64,000 bases of DNA from NCBI RefSeq assembly GCF_008905045.1, contig NZ_VWMY01000001.1:264673-328672 (forward strand). The letters are read 5' to 3'. The notes under the pieces were generated by a model. It worked only from the letters and a program-made list of their open reading frames with translations, did not search any database and was not told the origin of the DNA. This document shows positions 44,077-51,795 of this stretch, in pieces; positions within the stretch are counted from its first letter, which is position 1; every line of letters begins with the position of its first letter. The position numbers were made by a program, and so were the translations under genes. Source of the DNA: Streptomyces albicerus. GTDB lineage: Bacteria; Actinomycetota; Actinomycetes; Streptomycetales; Streptomycetaceae.

Positions 44077-44976
44077 TCATCGGACGGTCCCCGCGACCTT
44101 CCTCGCCGCCCGCAGGTAGTCCAGCACCAGTGGGCGGCGGTCTTCCGCCCGGGCGGCGAGCGCGAGCCGGCTGGGCGCGATGCCGTGGACCGAGCGGGTG
44201 ATGACACCGCCGAGGCTGATCAGGGGCACGTTGCCGACCGCGACCAGGCAGACGCCGCGGCCGTCCACCAGTGCCTCGTATGTCTCGTCGGTGCTCGCGA
44301 TCTCGGCGCCGATACGGGGCGGGCGGCCGCCGCGTTCGTCGAGGGCGAGCCAGTAGTCGCGCAGCGCCCCGGTGCTCTTCGGCAGGGCGAGGAACGGTTC
44401 GTCCAGCAGGTCGGCGAAATCGACGAACTCCCGGGCGGCCAGCGGGTGTTGCTCGGGCAGCGCGACCATCCGGGGTTCCTCCGCGACCACGACGTACGTG
44501 TAGCGGTCGGCGTCCGGGAGCGGCAGCCATACGAAGGCCACGTCGGCCGTGCCGTCGGCGAGCCCGGCGCTCGCGTCCTCCCAGCCGATCTGCCGGAGCC
44601 GGAGGGTGACCTCGGGGTGGGCCTCCGTGAAGCGGGAGCGGATCGCCGGGAGCAGGCCGCCGCGCGCGGGGCTGGTGCTCATGCCGACGACGAGGGTGGC
44701 CGCCTGCTCGGCCTTCGCGCGTTCGGCCGCGTCCAGGGCGTCCCGCCAGACGGCGAGGACCTGCCGGGCGTACGGCAGGAGTGCCGCGCCGACCGGTGTC
44801 AGCCGTACGCCCTGGCTGTCGCGCTCGAACAGCGGCGCCCCCAGCTGCCCCTCCAGCGCCCTGACCTGCTTGCTCAGCGCGGGCTGGGAGACGTAGAGCC
44901 GTTCGGCTGCGCGGGTGAAGTGCAGCTCCTCCGCCACGGTGACGAAGTACCGCAGATCCCTGGTGTGGGCGTCCAT
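44077..44976 (-). CDS. LysR family transcriptional regulator
   Basis: A protein of 299 residues from MDAHTRDLRYFVTVAEELHFTRAAERLYVSQPALSKQVRALE, which is the LysR helix-turn-helix; an ATG two codons earlier (44982) is possible. The effector domain follows (LVVGMSTSPARGGLLPAIRSRF, ADVAFVWLPLPD). It is divergent from a short-chain dehydrogenase gene, the usual LysR target arrangement. The 114-bp gap between them should hold its binding site. Confidence 0.93.
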   Translation of the reverse strand: MDAHTRDLRYFVTVAEELHFTRAAERLYVSQPALSKQVRALEGQLGAPLFERDSQGVRLTPVGAALLPYARQVLAVWRDALDAAERAKAEQAATLVVGMSTSPARGGLLPAIRSRFTEAHPEVTLRLRQIGWEDASAGLADGTADVAFVWLPLPDADRYTYVVVAEEPRMVALPEQHPLAAREFVDFADLLDEPFLALPKSTGALRDYWLALDERGGRPPRIGAEIASTDETYEALVDGRGVCLVAVGNVPLISLGGVITRSVHGIAPSRLALAARAEDRRPLVLDYLRAARKVAGTVR

Positions 44977-45090
44977 AGCCATTGGTTATCACGACGGGTC
45001 TTGGACGGGCGAGGCTCCTCGGGACAAGGCTTGTCAGCAGAGGGAGACAGCGAACAGACACACACAGAGTCGACGAACGAGGAGACCGTG

Positions 45091-45918
45091 ATGAGCAAGG
45101 TATGGCTGGTGACCGGGGCGAACAGCGGTTTCGGGCGGGCGATCACTGAGGCGGCCGTCGCCGCCGGGAACGTCGTGGTGGCCACCGCCCGCCGCCCGGC
45201 CACGCTCGAGGATCTGGTCGCGGCCCACCCGGACCAGATCGAGGCGCTGCCCCTGGATGTCACGGACCTGGCGGGGATCGAGACGACCGTGCGGGACGTG
45301 GCCGCGCGCCACGGCCGGATCGACGTGCTGGTGAACAACGCGGGCCGCAGCCACGTCGGCGCCGCCGAGGAGACCACCGACGAGGAACTGCGGGAACTGT
45401 TCGACCTCCATGTCTTCGGGCCCGCCGCCCTGGTCCGGGCCGTGCTGCCGCACATGCGCGCCCGCCGCTCCGGGGCGATCGTGCAGCTCAGCAGTATGGG
45501 CGGCCAACTGTCCTTCGCCGGTTTCTCCGCCTACAGCGGTACGAAGTTCGCGCTGGAGGGCATGTCCGAGGCGCTGGCCGACGAGGTCCGGCCGCACGGC
45601 ATCAAGGTGCTGATCGTCGAACCGGGCGCCTTCCGCACCGGCCTGTTCGGCAACATCAGCGCCAGCGCGGAGCTGGACGCGTACGCCGACACGGTCGGAC
45701 CGACCCGCCATATGGTCGCCTCCGGCGACGGCACCCAGCCTGGCGACCCCGCGAAGGCCGCCGCCGCGATCATCACCGCACTGGAGGCCGACAACACCCC
45801 GCTGCGCCTGCCACTCGGCGACGACGGGGTTGACGCCGTGATCGGGCACCTGGACGCGGTGCGTACGGAGATCGCCGCGTGGGAGAAGGTGGCACGGGCG
45901 ACGGCGTTCGACGACTGA
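45091..45918 (+). CDS. Short-chain dehydrogenase/reductase
   Basis: A 275-residue NAD(P)-dependent oxidoreductase. The Rossmann motif TGANSGFG is at residues 8-15, NNAG at 82-85, and the catalytic Ser135, Tyr148 and Lys152 (YSGTK) are present. Arg34/Arg35 after the second strand favours NADP(H). ATG 45091 follows GAGGAG; GTG 45088 is in frame just before. It is divergent from a LysR regulator, which probably controls it. The substrate is unknown. Confidence 0.92.
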   Translation: MSKVWLVTGANSGFGRAITEAAVAAGNVVVATARRPATLEDLVAAHPDQIEALPLDVTDLAGIETTVRDVAARHGRIDVLVNNAGRSHVGAAEETTDEELRELFDLHVFGPAALVRAVLPHMRARRSGAIVQLSSMGGQLSFAGFSAYSGTKFALEGMSEALADEVRPHGIKVLIVEPGAFRTGLFGNISASAELDAYADTVGPTRHMVASGDGTQPGDPAKAAAAIITALEADNTPLRLPLGDDGVDAVIGHLDAVRTEIAAWEKVARATAFDD

Positions 45919-45963
45919 CGGCGTTCAGTGGCTGATGGTGTTCAGTGCTTTGAACGCCGTCAG
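45915..45963. terminator. Bidirectional terminator containing both stop codons
   Basis: CTGACGGCGTTCA (45915-45927) pairs perfectly with TGAACGCCGTCAG (45951-45963) around a 23-base loop. The stop codons of the convergent SDR (45916-45918) and APH (45960-45962) genes are both inside the arms. Confidence 0.7.
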
Positions 45964-47084
45964 CGATCGAGACCGAGCTCGGTGGCCAGCCGCCTTGCCT
46001 CCTCCGCCCAGTCCGCCAGGAAGGCCAGCACCACGCCCCGTTCGCGGTAGCGGCGCTCGGCCTCGACCGTGCGGCTCCCGCCGTAGTCGAGCTGCTGCTC
46101 GTCGCTCGCGCGGGACAGCATCAGGGCGGTGAGCCAGTCGTACTTGACGGCGGAGGCGCACACCCCGAGGCGGACGAGACGTTCGTCGCCCTGCCAGCCG
46201 CTCGCGCGCAGGCCGCGTACGTAGCCGTCGTACACGGCGGTCGCCAGCTCGGGGAGCCGGGCGGCGGGCTGGAACAGGTCGAGGACGGTGTCGGGGATGT
46301 AGTTGCCGATGTCCTCACCGAGTGCGCCGTCGCCGGCGAACGCCCAGTCGAACAGGACGCTTTCGCCGCGATGCGAGACGAGGTTCGCGGGCCACTGGTC
46401 GAGGTGGCTGAAGACCCGGGGCAGCGACTCCATGGTCCGCAGGAACCACTCGCGTTCGTGGTGCAGCCGCACCATCCGCTCGCGCAGTCCGTCGGGGAAG
46501 TGGTCGCGTACGAGCGGCTGTTGCCACGCGGCGTCGTCGTCGAGCAGCTCCCGGCCCACGCTCTGACCGGCGGTGTAGTCCCGCAGGAAACGGCGACTGA
46601 GCCAGGGCCGGTCCGGGACCACGCCGTCCGCGAGCGCCCTGCCGTGCGCCGCGCCGAGGCGCTCGGCGTGCCGGACGTGCCCCGCCACCGGCCACTTCGT
46701 GGCCGGCTCGCCTTGTACGTCCTCCAGCCACAACGCCACGTCGCCGTCCGGCCGTTCGACGGAGGCGAGCAGCCGGGGCGCGGTGATGCCCCACGCCTGC
46801 CAGGCCCGGGCGAGCCCCTCCTCGTACACATGGGCCTCGCGTCGCCAGAAGTTCCAGTGGCGCGGGTCCTCCGAGGCGGCCCAGGTCTCGGTGGTGTCCT
46901 TGGCACGGGTGAGCACCTTCAGGACAGCGGACCGCTCGCCGGCGGTGACGCGCCAGACGCCGCCGGTGACGCCGTTCTTGGGGTTGTGCGTGAGGGTCTC
47001 GAACTGGGCTTGTTCGGGCGGGAGTTGGAAGATGTCGCGGACTTCGTCGGCCGGCTGCGGGGTGAGCGGGGCGGCTTCACGCAT
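45960..47084 (-). CDS. Aminoglycoside phosphotransferase (APH)-family kinase
   Basis: A 374-residue protein kinase-fold small-molecule kinase. The N-lobe has VWRVTAGERSAVLKVLTRA with the ATP-binding Lys. The C-lobe has the Brenner motif VFSHLDQWPANLV and the metal-binding LFDWAFAGDG. Such enzymes phosphorylate hydroxyls of antibiotics, sugars or choline. No resistance context is visible, so the substrate is unknown. Confidence 0.85.
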   Translation of the reverse strand: MREAAPLTPQPADEVRDIFQLPPEQAQFETLTHNPKNGVTGGVWRVTAGERSAVLKVLTRAKDTTETWAASEDPRHWNFWRREAHVYEEGLARAWQAWGITAPRLLASVERPDGDVALWLEDVQGEPATKWPVAGHVRHAERLGAAHGRALADGVVPDRPWLSRRFLRDYTAGQSVGRELLDDDAAWQQPLVRDHFPDGLRERMVRLHHEREWFLRTMESLPRVFSHLDQWPANLVSHRGESVLFDWAFAGDGALGEDIGNYIPDTVLDLFQPAARLPELATAVYDGYVRGLRASGWQGDERLVRLGVCASAVKYDWLTALMLSRASDEQQLDYGGSRTVEAERRYRERGVVLAFLADWAEEARRLATELGLDR

Positions 47085-47157
47085 GCGGTGATCTTAAAGG
47101 ACCGTGGGGACAGAGGGCCGGGAGGAAAACCCCGTGCGCGCTCCCCCACCCCGTTGC

Positions 47158-47163
47158 TACGGT
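47158..47163 (+). promoter_or_regulatory. Probable -10 element of a leaderless thrS leader transcript
   Basis: TACGGT fits the TAnnnT form and ends exactly 7 bases before the leader ATG at 47171. The transcript would begin at or beside that A, as in leaderless actinomycete mRNAs, which explains the lack of a ribosome-binding site. No clear -35 hexamer is seen. Confidence 0.5.
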
Positions 47164-47170
47164 CCCCACC

Positions 47171-47224
47171 ATGAAGCGCGCCCACATGATGACGACGACG
47201 CCGGAGAGTGTCCCGGCGCGCTGA
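47171..47224 (+). CDS. Threonine-rich attenuator leader peptide of the threonyl-tRNA synthetase gene
   Basis: The 17-residue frame reads MKRAHMMTTTPESVPAR, with three consecutive ACG threonine codons at 47192-47200, and ends 14 bp before a 14-bp terminator stem. There is no purine-rich ribosome site, but a -10-like box 7 bases upstream suggests a leaderless message. Stalling on the ACG codons when charged threonyl-tRNA is scarce would cover the 5' arm (47199-47204) of a small hairpin. That would free 47210-47216 to pair with 47246-47252 and prevent the terminator. The mechanism is classical ribosome-mediated attenuation and is inferred from sequence. Confidence 0.75.
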   Translation: MKRAHMMTTTPESVPAR

Positions 47225-47238
47225 CCTATGAGCCAGTC

Positions 47239-47270
47239 CGAAGCCCCGGGGCGAGTGCCCCGGGGCTTCG
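47239..47270 (+). terminator. Attenuator terminator ahead of the threonyl-tRNA synthetase gene
   Basis: The arms CGAAGCCCCGGGGC (47239-47252) and its perfect complement (47257-47270) close a GAGT loop. It lies between the leader peptide stop (47224) and the synthetase start (47322), so it terminates inside the operon leader. Alternative pairing of GTCCCGG (47210-47216) with CCGGGGC (47246-47252) is mutually exclusive with it. Confidence 0.8.
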
Positions 47271-47321
47271 GCGTACGCGGTCACTCGCCCGGTCCAACCC
47301 GTCGACGAGGAGACCGCCACC

Positions 47322-48590
47322 ATGAACGACAACGACCGCAACAACAGCCACGGCAACCACCACCACGACCACGACCACCGCAGACTCGGCCGCGAGCTGG
47401 ACCTGTTCGACACCGACCCGCTGATCGGCGCGGGGCTGCCGTACTGGCTGCCCGACGGGGCGGTCGTACGGCACACCCTGGAGGAGTACATCCGTACCGA
47501 GGAGCGGCGGGCGGGCTACCGGCACGTGTACTCGCCGGTCCTCGGCAAGCGGGAGCTGTACGAGATCTCGGGGCACTGGTCGCATTACAGCGAAGACATG
47601 TTCCCGCCGATGGATTTGGGTGCGGAGCAAGTCGTGCTGCGCCCGAGCCTGTGTCCTCACCACGCGGTGATCTACCGCTCACGCTCGCACAGCTATCGCG
47701 AACTACCCCTGAGAATGGCCGAGTTGGGCGGCATGTACCGCTCCGAGCTGTCCGGAGTCCTCGGCGGGCTGACCCGCGTACGCGCGATCCACCTCAACGA
47801 CGCGCACATCTTCTGCACCCTGGACCAGGTGGCGGAGGAAGCCCGGGCCGCCCTGGCCATGATCCGCCGGGCGTACGAGGCGCTCGGCATCAGCCCGGCC
47901 CGCTACCGGCTCTCGCTGCCTGGCCGAGGCGGCAAGTACGTCGCCGCGCCCGAACTGTGGCAGCGGTCAACCGCCCTCCTGACCGAGGTCCTGGACCGCT
48001 CAGGGCTGCCGTACGAGGCGGTCGAGGGCGAGGCCGCGTTCTACGGGCCGAAGATCGACGTCCAGGTCACCGACGGCGCGGGCCGGGAGTCCACCCTGTC
48101 CACCGTGCAGGTCGACTTCCACCAGCCCGAGCGATTCGACCTCCACTACATCGGCGCGGACGGCGCGAAACACCGGCCGGTCATGGTGCACCGCAGCATC
48201 ATCGGCAGCGTGGAACGCGCCGTGGCCCACCTCGTGGAACAGCACGGCGGCGCCTTCCCGGCGTGGCTTGCCCCGACCCAGCTGGTGATCCTCCCGATCT
48301 CGGAGGCGGAGCTCCCGAACGCCGCCTCCCTCGCGCATCGCTGCGCCGAGCGAGGGCTGCGGGCCGAGATCGCCGGCCCCGAGCGCGGCACCCTGGGCGC
48401 CCGTATCAGAGAGTCCCGCCTGGTCCCGTACCAGGCGGTGATCGGCGCTAAAGAAGCCACCGACGACCGGGGGGCGCTACGCCTGCGAGACGGCCGCCGC
48501 ATCGACCCACTACCGGTCGAGGACGTCCTCGACCGGATCGGGTCACTGACCGCTGCCCACAGCACCGCACTGTGGGACAGCCCGGCCTGA
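47322..48590 (+). CDS. thrS: Short-form threonyl-tRNA synthetase lacking TGS and editing domains
   Basis: A 422-residue class II synthetase that charges tRNA-Thr. Full-length bacterial enzymes are about 640-660 residues; here the N-terminal TGS and editing domains are absent and replaced by a short His-rich leader (SHGNHHHDHDH). The catalytic core is intact. The three zinc ligands that hold threonine are in RPSLCPHH (about 107-114), LNDAHIFC and VMVHRS (about 287-292). The anticodon-binding domain follows (QLVILPISEAE to the end). It is probably a second, induced synthetase: attenuation upstream points to threonine or charged-tRNA shortage, or enzyme inhibition, as the trigger. Lacking editing, it may mischarge serine. 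GAGGAG lies 9 bases before ATG. Confidence 0.9.
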   Translation: MNDNDRNNSHGNHHHDHDHRRLGRELDLFDTDPLIGAGLPYWLPDGAVVRHTLEEYIRTEERRAGYRHVYSPVLGKRELYEISGHWSHYSEDMFPPMDLGAEQVVLRPSLCPHHAVIYRSRSHSYRELPLRMAELGGMYRSELSGVLGGLTRVRAIHLNDAHIFCTLDQVAEEARAALAMIRRAYEALGISPARYRLSLPGRGGKYVAAPELWQRSTALLTEVLDRSGLPYEAVEGEAAFYGPKIDVQVTDGAGRESTLSTVQVDFHQPERFDLHYIGADGAKHRPVMVHRSIIGSVERAVAHLVEQHGGAFPAWLAPTQLVILPISEAELPNAASLAHRCAERGLRAEIAGPERGTLGARIRESRLVPYQAVIGAKEATDDRGALRLRDGRRIDPLPVEDVLDRIGSLTAAHSTALWDSPA

Positions 48591-48648
48591 GCGCCCCGTT
48601 CAATCTGTTAGGGGCGCGGGGCTGCATCGATGTGCGGCTCCGCCGCGT
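48591..48648 (+). repeat. Variant dispersed 3' repeat
   Basis: GCGCCCC (48591-48597) and GGGGCGC (48611-48617) form a hairpin directly after the synthetase stop, followed by a GGCTGCATCGATGTGCGGCTCCGCCGC-type tail. The tail differs from copies A-D but resembles the bases after copy A (CGGCGGAGCCGCATATCGATA, reversed). It is another common Streptomyces intergenic element. Confidence 0.55.
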
Positions 48649-48726
48649 GGGCGTGGCCAGTCCCACACAACCCGCACCCTCAAACACCGAGCGAGTGCCT
48701 GCCCCCGCTTCGACTAACGTCAAGAC

Positions 48727-49653
48727 ATGACCAGCGACACCCCTGCCTCCCTCCCCGAAGCCCTCGCCACCGGCACGGTCGTCCTAGACGGCGGTATGTC
48801 CAACCAGCTGGAAGCAGCCGGGCACGACCTCAGCGACGAGCTGTGGTCGGCCCGGCTGCTCGCCGAGCAGCCCGAGGCGATCACCGAGGCACACCTCGCC
48901 TACTTCGAGGCGGGCGCAAACGTCGCGATCACCTCCAGCTACCAGGCGACCTTCGAGGGCTTCGCCAAGCGCGGTATCTCCCGCGAGCGCGCGGCCGAGC
49001 TGCTCGCGCTCAGCGTCAACCTCGCCCGCGAGGCGGCACGACAGGCGAAGGCCAAGGGGGTGCGCCGGCCGCTGTGGGTGGCAGCGTCGGTGGGCCCGTA
49101 CGGAGCGATGCTCGCGGACGGCTCGGAGTACCGGGGCCGGTATGGACTGAGCGTCGACGACCTCGAGCGGTTCCATCGGCCCCGGCTCGAAGTGCTCGCC
49201 GCCGCCGGACCCGACGTCCTCGCCCTTGAGACCGTGCCCGACGCCGACGAGGCGCGGGCTCTGCTGCGCGCCGTGCGCGGGCTCGGCGTACCGGCGTGGC
49301 TGTCGTACAGCGTCGCCGGGGACCGGACGCGGGCCGGGCAGCCGCTGGAGGAGGCCTTCGCGCTCGCGGCCGACGCCGACGACGTGATCGCGGTCGGTGT
49401 CAACTGCTGCGCCCCGGACGACGTGGACCGCGCGGTGGAGACCGCCGCGCGCGTCACCGGCAAACCGGTCGTGGTCTACCCGAACAGCGGCGAGACCTGG
49501 GACGCCGAGGCACGCGCCTGGAGCGGGCACTCGACCTTCACCGCCGAGCAGGTCACCGGCTGGGAGGCGGCCGGAGCCCGGTTGATCGGCGGATGCTGCC
49601 GGGTGGGACCGACGGCGATCGCGGGGATCTCGGAAGCACTCAAGGTGGCGTAA
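48727..49653 (+). CDS. mmuM: Homocysteine S-methyltransferase
   Basis: A 308-residue enzyme that transfers a methyl group, typically from S-methylmethionine, to homocysteine to make methionine. The zinc-binding Cys are in GVNCC (about Cys227/228) and GGCCR (about 289/290). VLDGGMSNQLEAAGHDLSDELWSARLL at the N-terminus is the family signature. TAACGT at 48715-48720 ends 6 bases before ATG 48727, so the message may be leaderless. It is separated from the synthetase by a hairpin repeat and is probably transcribed alone. Confidence 0.92.
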   Translation: MTSDTPASLPEALATGTVVLDGGMSNQLEAAGHDLSDELWSARLLAEQPEAITEAHLAYFEAGANVAITSSYQATFEGFAKRGISRERAAELLALSVNLAREAARQAKAKGVRRPLWVAASVGPYGAMLADGSEYRGRYGLSVDDLERFHRPRLEVLAAAGPDVLALETVPDADEARALLRAVRGLGVPAWLSYSVAGDRTRAGQPLEEAFALAADADDVIAVGVNCCAPDDVDRAVETAARVTGKPVVVYPNSGETWDAEARAWSGHSTFTAEQVTGWEAAGARLIGGCCRVGPTAIAGISEALKVA

Positions 49654-49769
49654 CGGCACGGGTGTTGCGGAAGCGGGCGCCTCTCCTGTTACAGGGGCGG
49701 CCTACGTAACTCCGGTGAAGCACGGGCTCAATGAGGACTTCACGGACAGGTGGTGAAGTCCCCTTACCC

Positions 49770-49854
49770 GTACGCCCGTTACGTCTGTACGCCCGTTACG
49801 CCCGTACATCCGTCATGCCTGTATGCCCGTCATGCCGGTACGTCGATCACGGAG
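49770..49854 (+). repeat. Tandem repeat of 17-bp units upstream of the amidase operon
   Basis: Five consecutive 17-base units start with GTA: GTACGCCCGTTACGTCT (49770), GTACGCCCGTTACGCCC (49787), GTACATCCGTCATGCCT (49804), GTATGCCCGTCATGCCG (49821) and a degenerate GTACGTCGATCACGGAG (49838). The last unit contributes the GGAGG ribosome site of the next gene. The copy number could vary between strains and alter expression. Confidence 0.75.
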
Positions 49855-49861
49855 GTCCCCC

Positions 49862-50152
49862 TTGGCCGAGGTGCAGCCGCCCACGCAGGAGCAGTTGGAC
49901 GCATACGTCCGGACGAGACTCGCGCTGGCGGGCTTCGATCTGACGCTGCTCCCCGAGAAGGCCGACCCGGCGACCGGAGTGCCGACGCAGGCCCAAGTTC
50001 TCGCGTCTCTGCGGTCGTTCGTGGCGTCGACCCCGGGCGCGATAGCCGGGTGGGCGGCCCCCGCGACGAGTCCCGCGTACGGCCAGCAGGCCTCGCCGCC
50101 CCTCCTGTACCCGTCGATCACCGAGGCGTGGACCGGGAAGGCGGAGGAGTGA
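49862..50152 (+). CDS. Small protein encoded ahead of the amidase
   Basis: A 96-residue protein with start TTG 49862, 6 bases after GGAGG. It begins AEVQPPTQEQLDAYVRTRLALAGFD and ends in SITEAWTGKAEE. It has no signal, membrane helix or known motif. Its stop overlaps the amidase ATG by one base, so the pair is translationally coupled. It may be an accessory or processing partner of the amidase; the function is not recognised. Confidence 0.68.
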   Translation: MAEVQPPTQEQLDAYVRTRLALAGFDLTLLPEKADPATGVPTQAQVLASLRSFVASTPGAIAGWAAPATSPAYGQQASPPLLYPSITEAWTGKAEE

Positions 50153-51708
50153 TGAGCCGGGCCCTCAACAGACGTGTGTTTCTGGCGAGTTCGGCGGCGG
50201 TGGCGAGCGGCGTCGCACTGCAGAGCGCGGCGCCCGCGAGTGCCGCGACAGCGGCGAAACTCCGGATCCCCGACATCGACGTACGGCAGGCCGCCCGGCA
50301 GGATCCCTCGGAAGCCACCCTCGCCGAGGCCGTCGTCCTGATGCGGCGCGGAAAGCTGACGGCGACGGAGCTCACCGAGGCGTACCTGGAGCGGATCGAG
50401 CGCTACGACTCCACGTACCAGGCGTACGCGGAAGTCACCGGCGAGGCGGCTCTGAAGGCGGCGCGGCAGGCCGACCGGCGCCCCATCGGCGTCCTCCGCG
50501 GGATTCCTCTCTGCATCAAGGACAACTACTTCACGGATGGTGTGCCCACCCGGTGCAACTCCCTCATCTTCGAGGACTTCGTGCCGGACGAGGACGCGAC
50601 CGCCGTGGCCCGGCTGAAGGCGGCCGGCGGAATCGTGCTGGGCAAGGGGCAGATGGGACCGCTGGCCACCACCCGGGCCACGAAGCCGAACGGCACGGTG
50701 ACGACGGTCAACGCCTGGACGCCGGCGGACCCGTCCGTCGATCCCGGCGGTTCCTCGACCGGGCCCGCCTGCTCGGTGGCCGCACGGCTCGCCTCGTCGT
50801 CCATCGGCACCCAGACCGGCGGCTCGATCGTGCTGCCGTCCAACCAGCAGAACCTGACCGGGCTCAAGCCGACGATGGGGCGCGTGTCGATCCACGGCGT
50901 CATCCCGCTCTCCTTCACCCGCGATCACGCGGGGCCGCTCGCGCGCGATGCGATGGACGCGGCGATCATGCTCCAGATCATGGCGGGGCCCGATCCCAAG
51001 GACCCGCGCACGCTTGGGCTGCCGGTCGTACCCGATCTGATCCGGTCCGCAACTCCCGTCGCGTCGAAGGGAGTTCGCCTGCGCCGCGCCACGAGAATCG
51101 GTGTGCCGGCCGACTTCCTCTCCTCCCAGAAGGAGATGCGCGGCGCCTTCCTGGACCAGTTGGCCGCGATCCGGGGCGTGACGCTGGTCGACATCACCTA
51201 CCCGGCCGACTGGGCCCTGCTCACCGGCACCTTCAACGCGGCCCGCCTCGCCGAGCGCACCGAGCCGTTCCGGCACTGGCTGCGTGAGGATCCCACCAAG
51301 TTCGGTGTGTCCCTGCTGAGTTGGCTGCAGGGTCTGATGCTCTCGGGCGACGAGTGGATCACGGCTCAGCGCGCCAAGACCCACCTCCTGCGGGAGGTCC
51401 TCGACGGCATCCTCAACGACTGCGACGTGGTGCTGCAGACGGGTCCCGTGCCCTTCGACATCCTCGGCCTCCCAGAGATCGCCTTCCCCATCGGCTTCGG
51501 CACCAACGGCGTACCGGTCGGCACCATCCTCGGCGGCCAACCGTACGAGGAGGACCGCCTGTTGGAGGTCACCGCCGCCTACCAGGCAACCACGGCCTGG
51601 CACACACGCCGCCCGACCGACCCGACGGCCACGGCAAGGGCAAAGCTGCGGGCGACGCAGACTCGCCCCCGGCTATCGGCGGAGGAGGCGGCCGAGGCGT
51701 CGGCTTGA
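50152..51708 (+). CDS. Tat-exported amidase (amidase signature family)
   Basis: A 518-residue amide hydrolase with a twin-arginine signal peptide (NRRVFLASSAAVASG to ASA, residues 6-31). The catalytic triad is Lys123 (CIKDN), cis-Ser202 (GGSSTG) and the nucleophile Ser225 (TQTGGSIVLP). The substrate is unknown; exported family members often act on peptide or aryl amides. It is coupled to the 96-residue gene before it and followed by hairpin repeat copy C. Confidence 0.92.
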   Translation: MSRALNRRVFLASSAAVASGVALQSAAPASAATAAKLRIPDIDVRQAARQDPSEATLAEAVVLMRRGKLTATELTEAYLERIERYDSTYQAYAEVTGEAALKAARQADRRPIGVLRGIPLCIKDNYFTDGVPTRCNSLIFEDFVPDEDATAVARLKAAGGIVLGKGQMGPLATTRATKPNGTVTTVNAWTPADPSVDPGGSSTGPACSVAARLASSSIGTQTGGSIVLPSNQQNLTGLKPTMGRVSIHGVIPLSFTRDHAGPLARDAMDAAIMLQIMAGPDPKDPRTLGLPVVPDLIRSATPVASKGVRLRRATRIGVPADFLSSQKEMRGAFLDQLAAIRGVTLVDITYPADWALLTGTFNAARLAERTEPFRHWLREDPTKFGVSLLSWLQGLMLSGDEWITAQRAKTHLLREVLDGILNDCDVVLQTGPVPFDILGLPEIAFPIGFGTNGVPVGTILGGQPYEEDRLLEVTAAYQATTAWHTRRPTDPTATARAKLRATQTRPRLSAEEAAEASA

Positions 51709-51739
51709 TCGGCACGCTGACCAACTCCGGTGCAGTACA

Positions 51740-51779
51740 GCGCCCCCTTAGGGGCGCGGGGAACTGCGCGACCAGCCAC
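51740..51779 (+). repeat. Dispersed 3' hairpin repeat, copy C
   Basis: GCGCCCCCTTAGGGGCGC is followed by GGGGAACTGCGCGACCAGCC, 31 bp after the amidase stop and in its orientation. It lies between the convergent amidase and carboxylesterase genes. Confidence 0.8.
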
Positions 51780-51795
51780 AAACGACCCGCACCCG

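Noticed and set aside
45960..47084. APH-family protein considered as an antibiotic-resistance gene
   Set aside because: The motifs show only the broad kinase family; there is no antibiotic cluster or specific resistance signature nearby.
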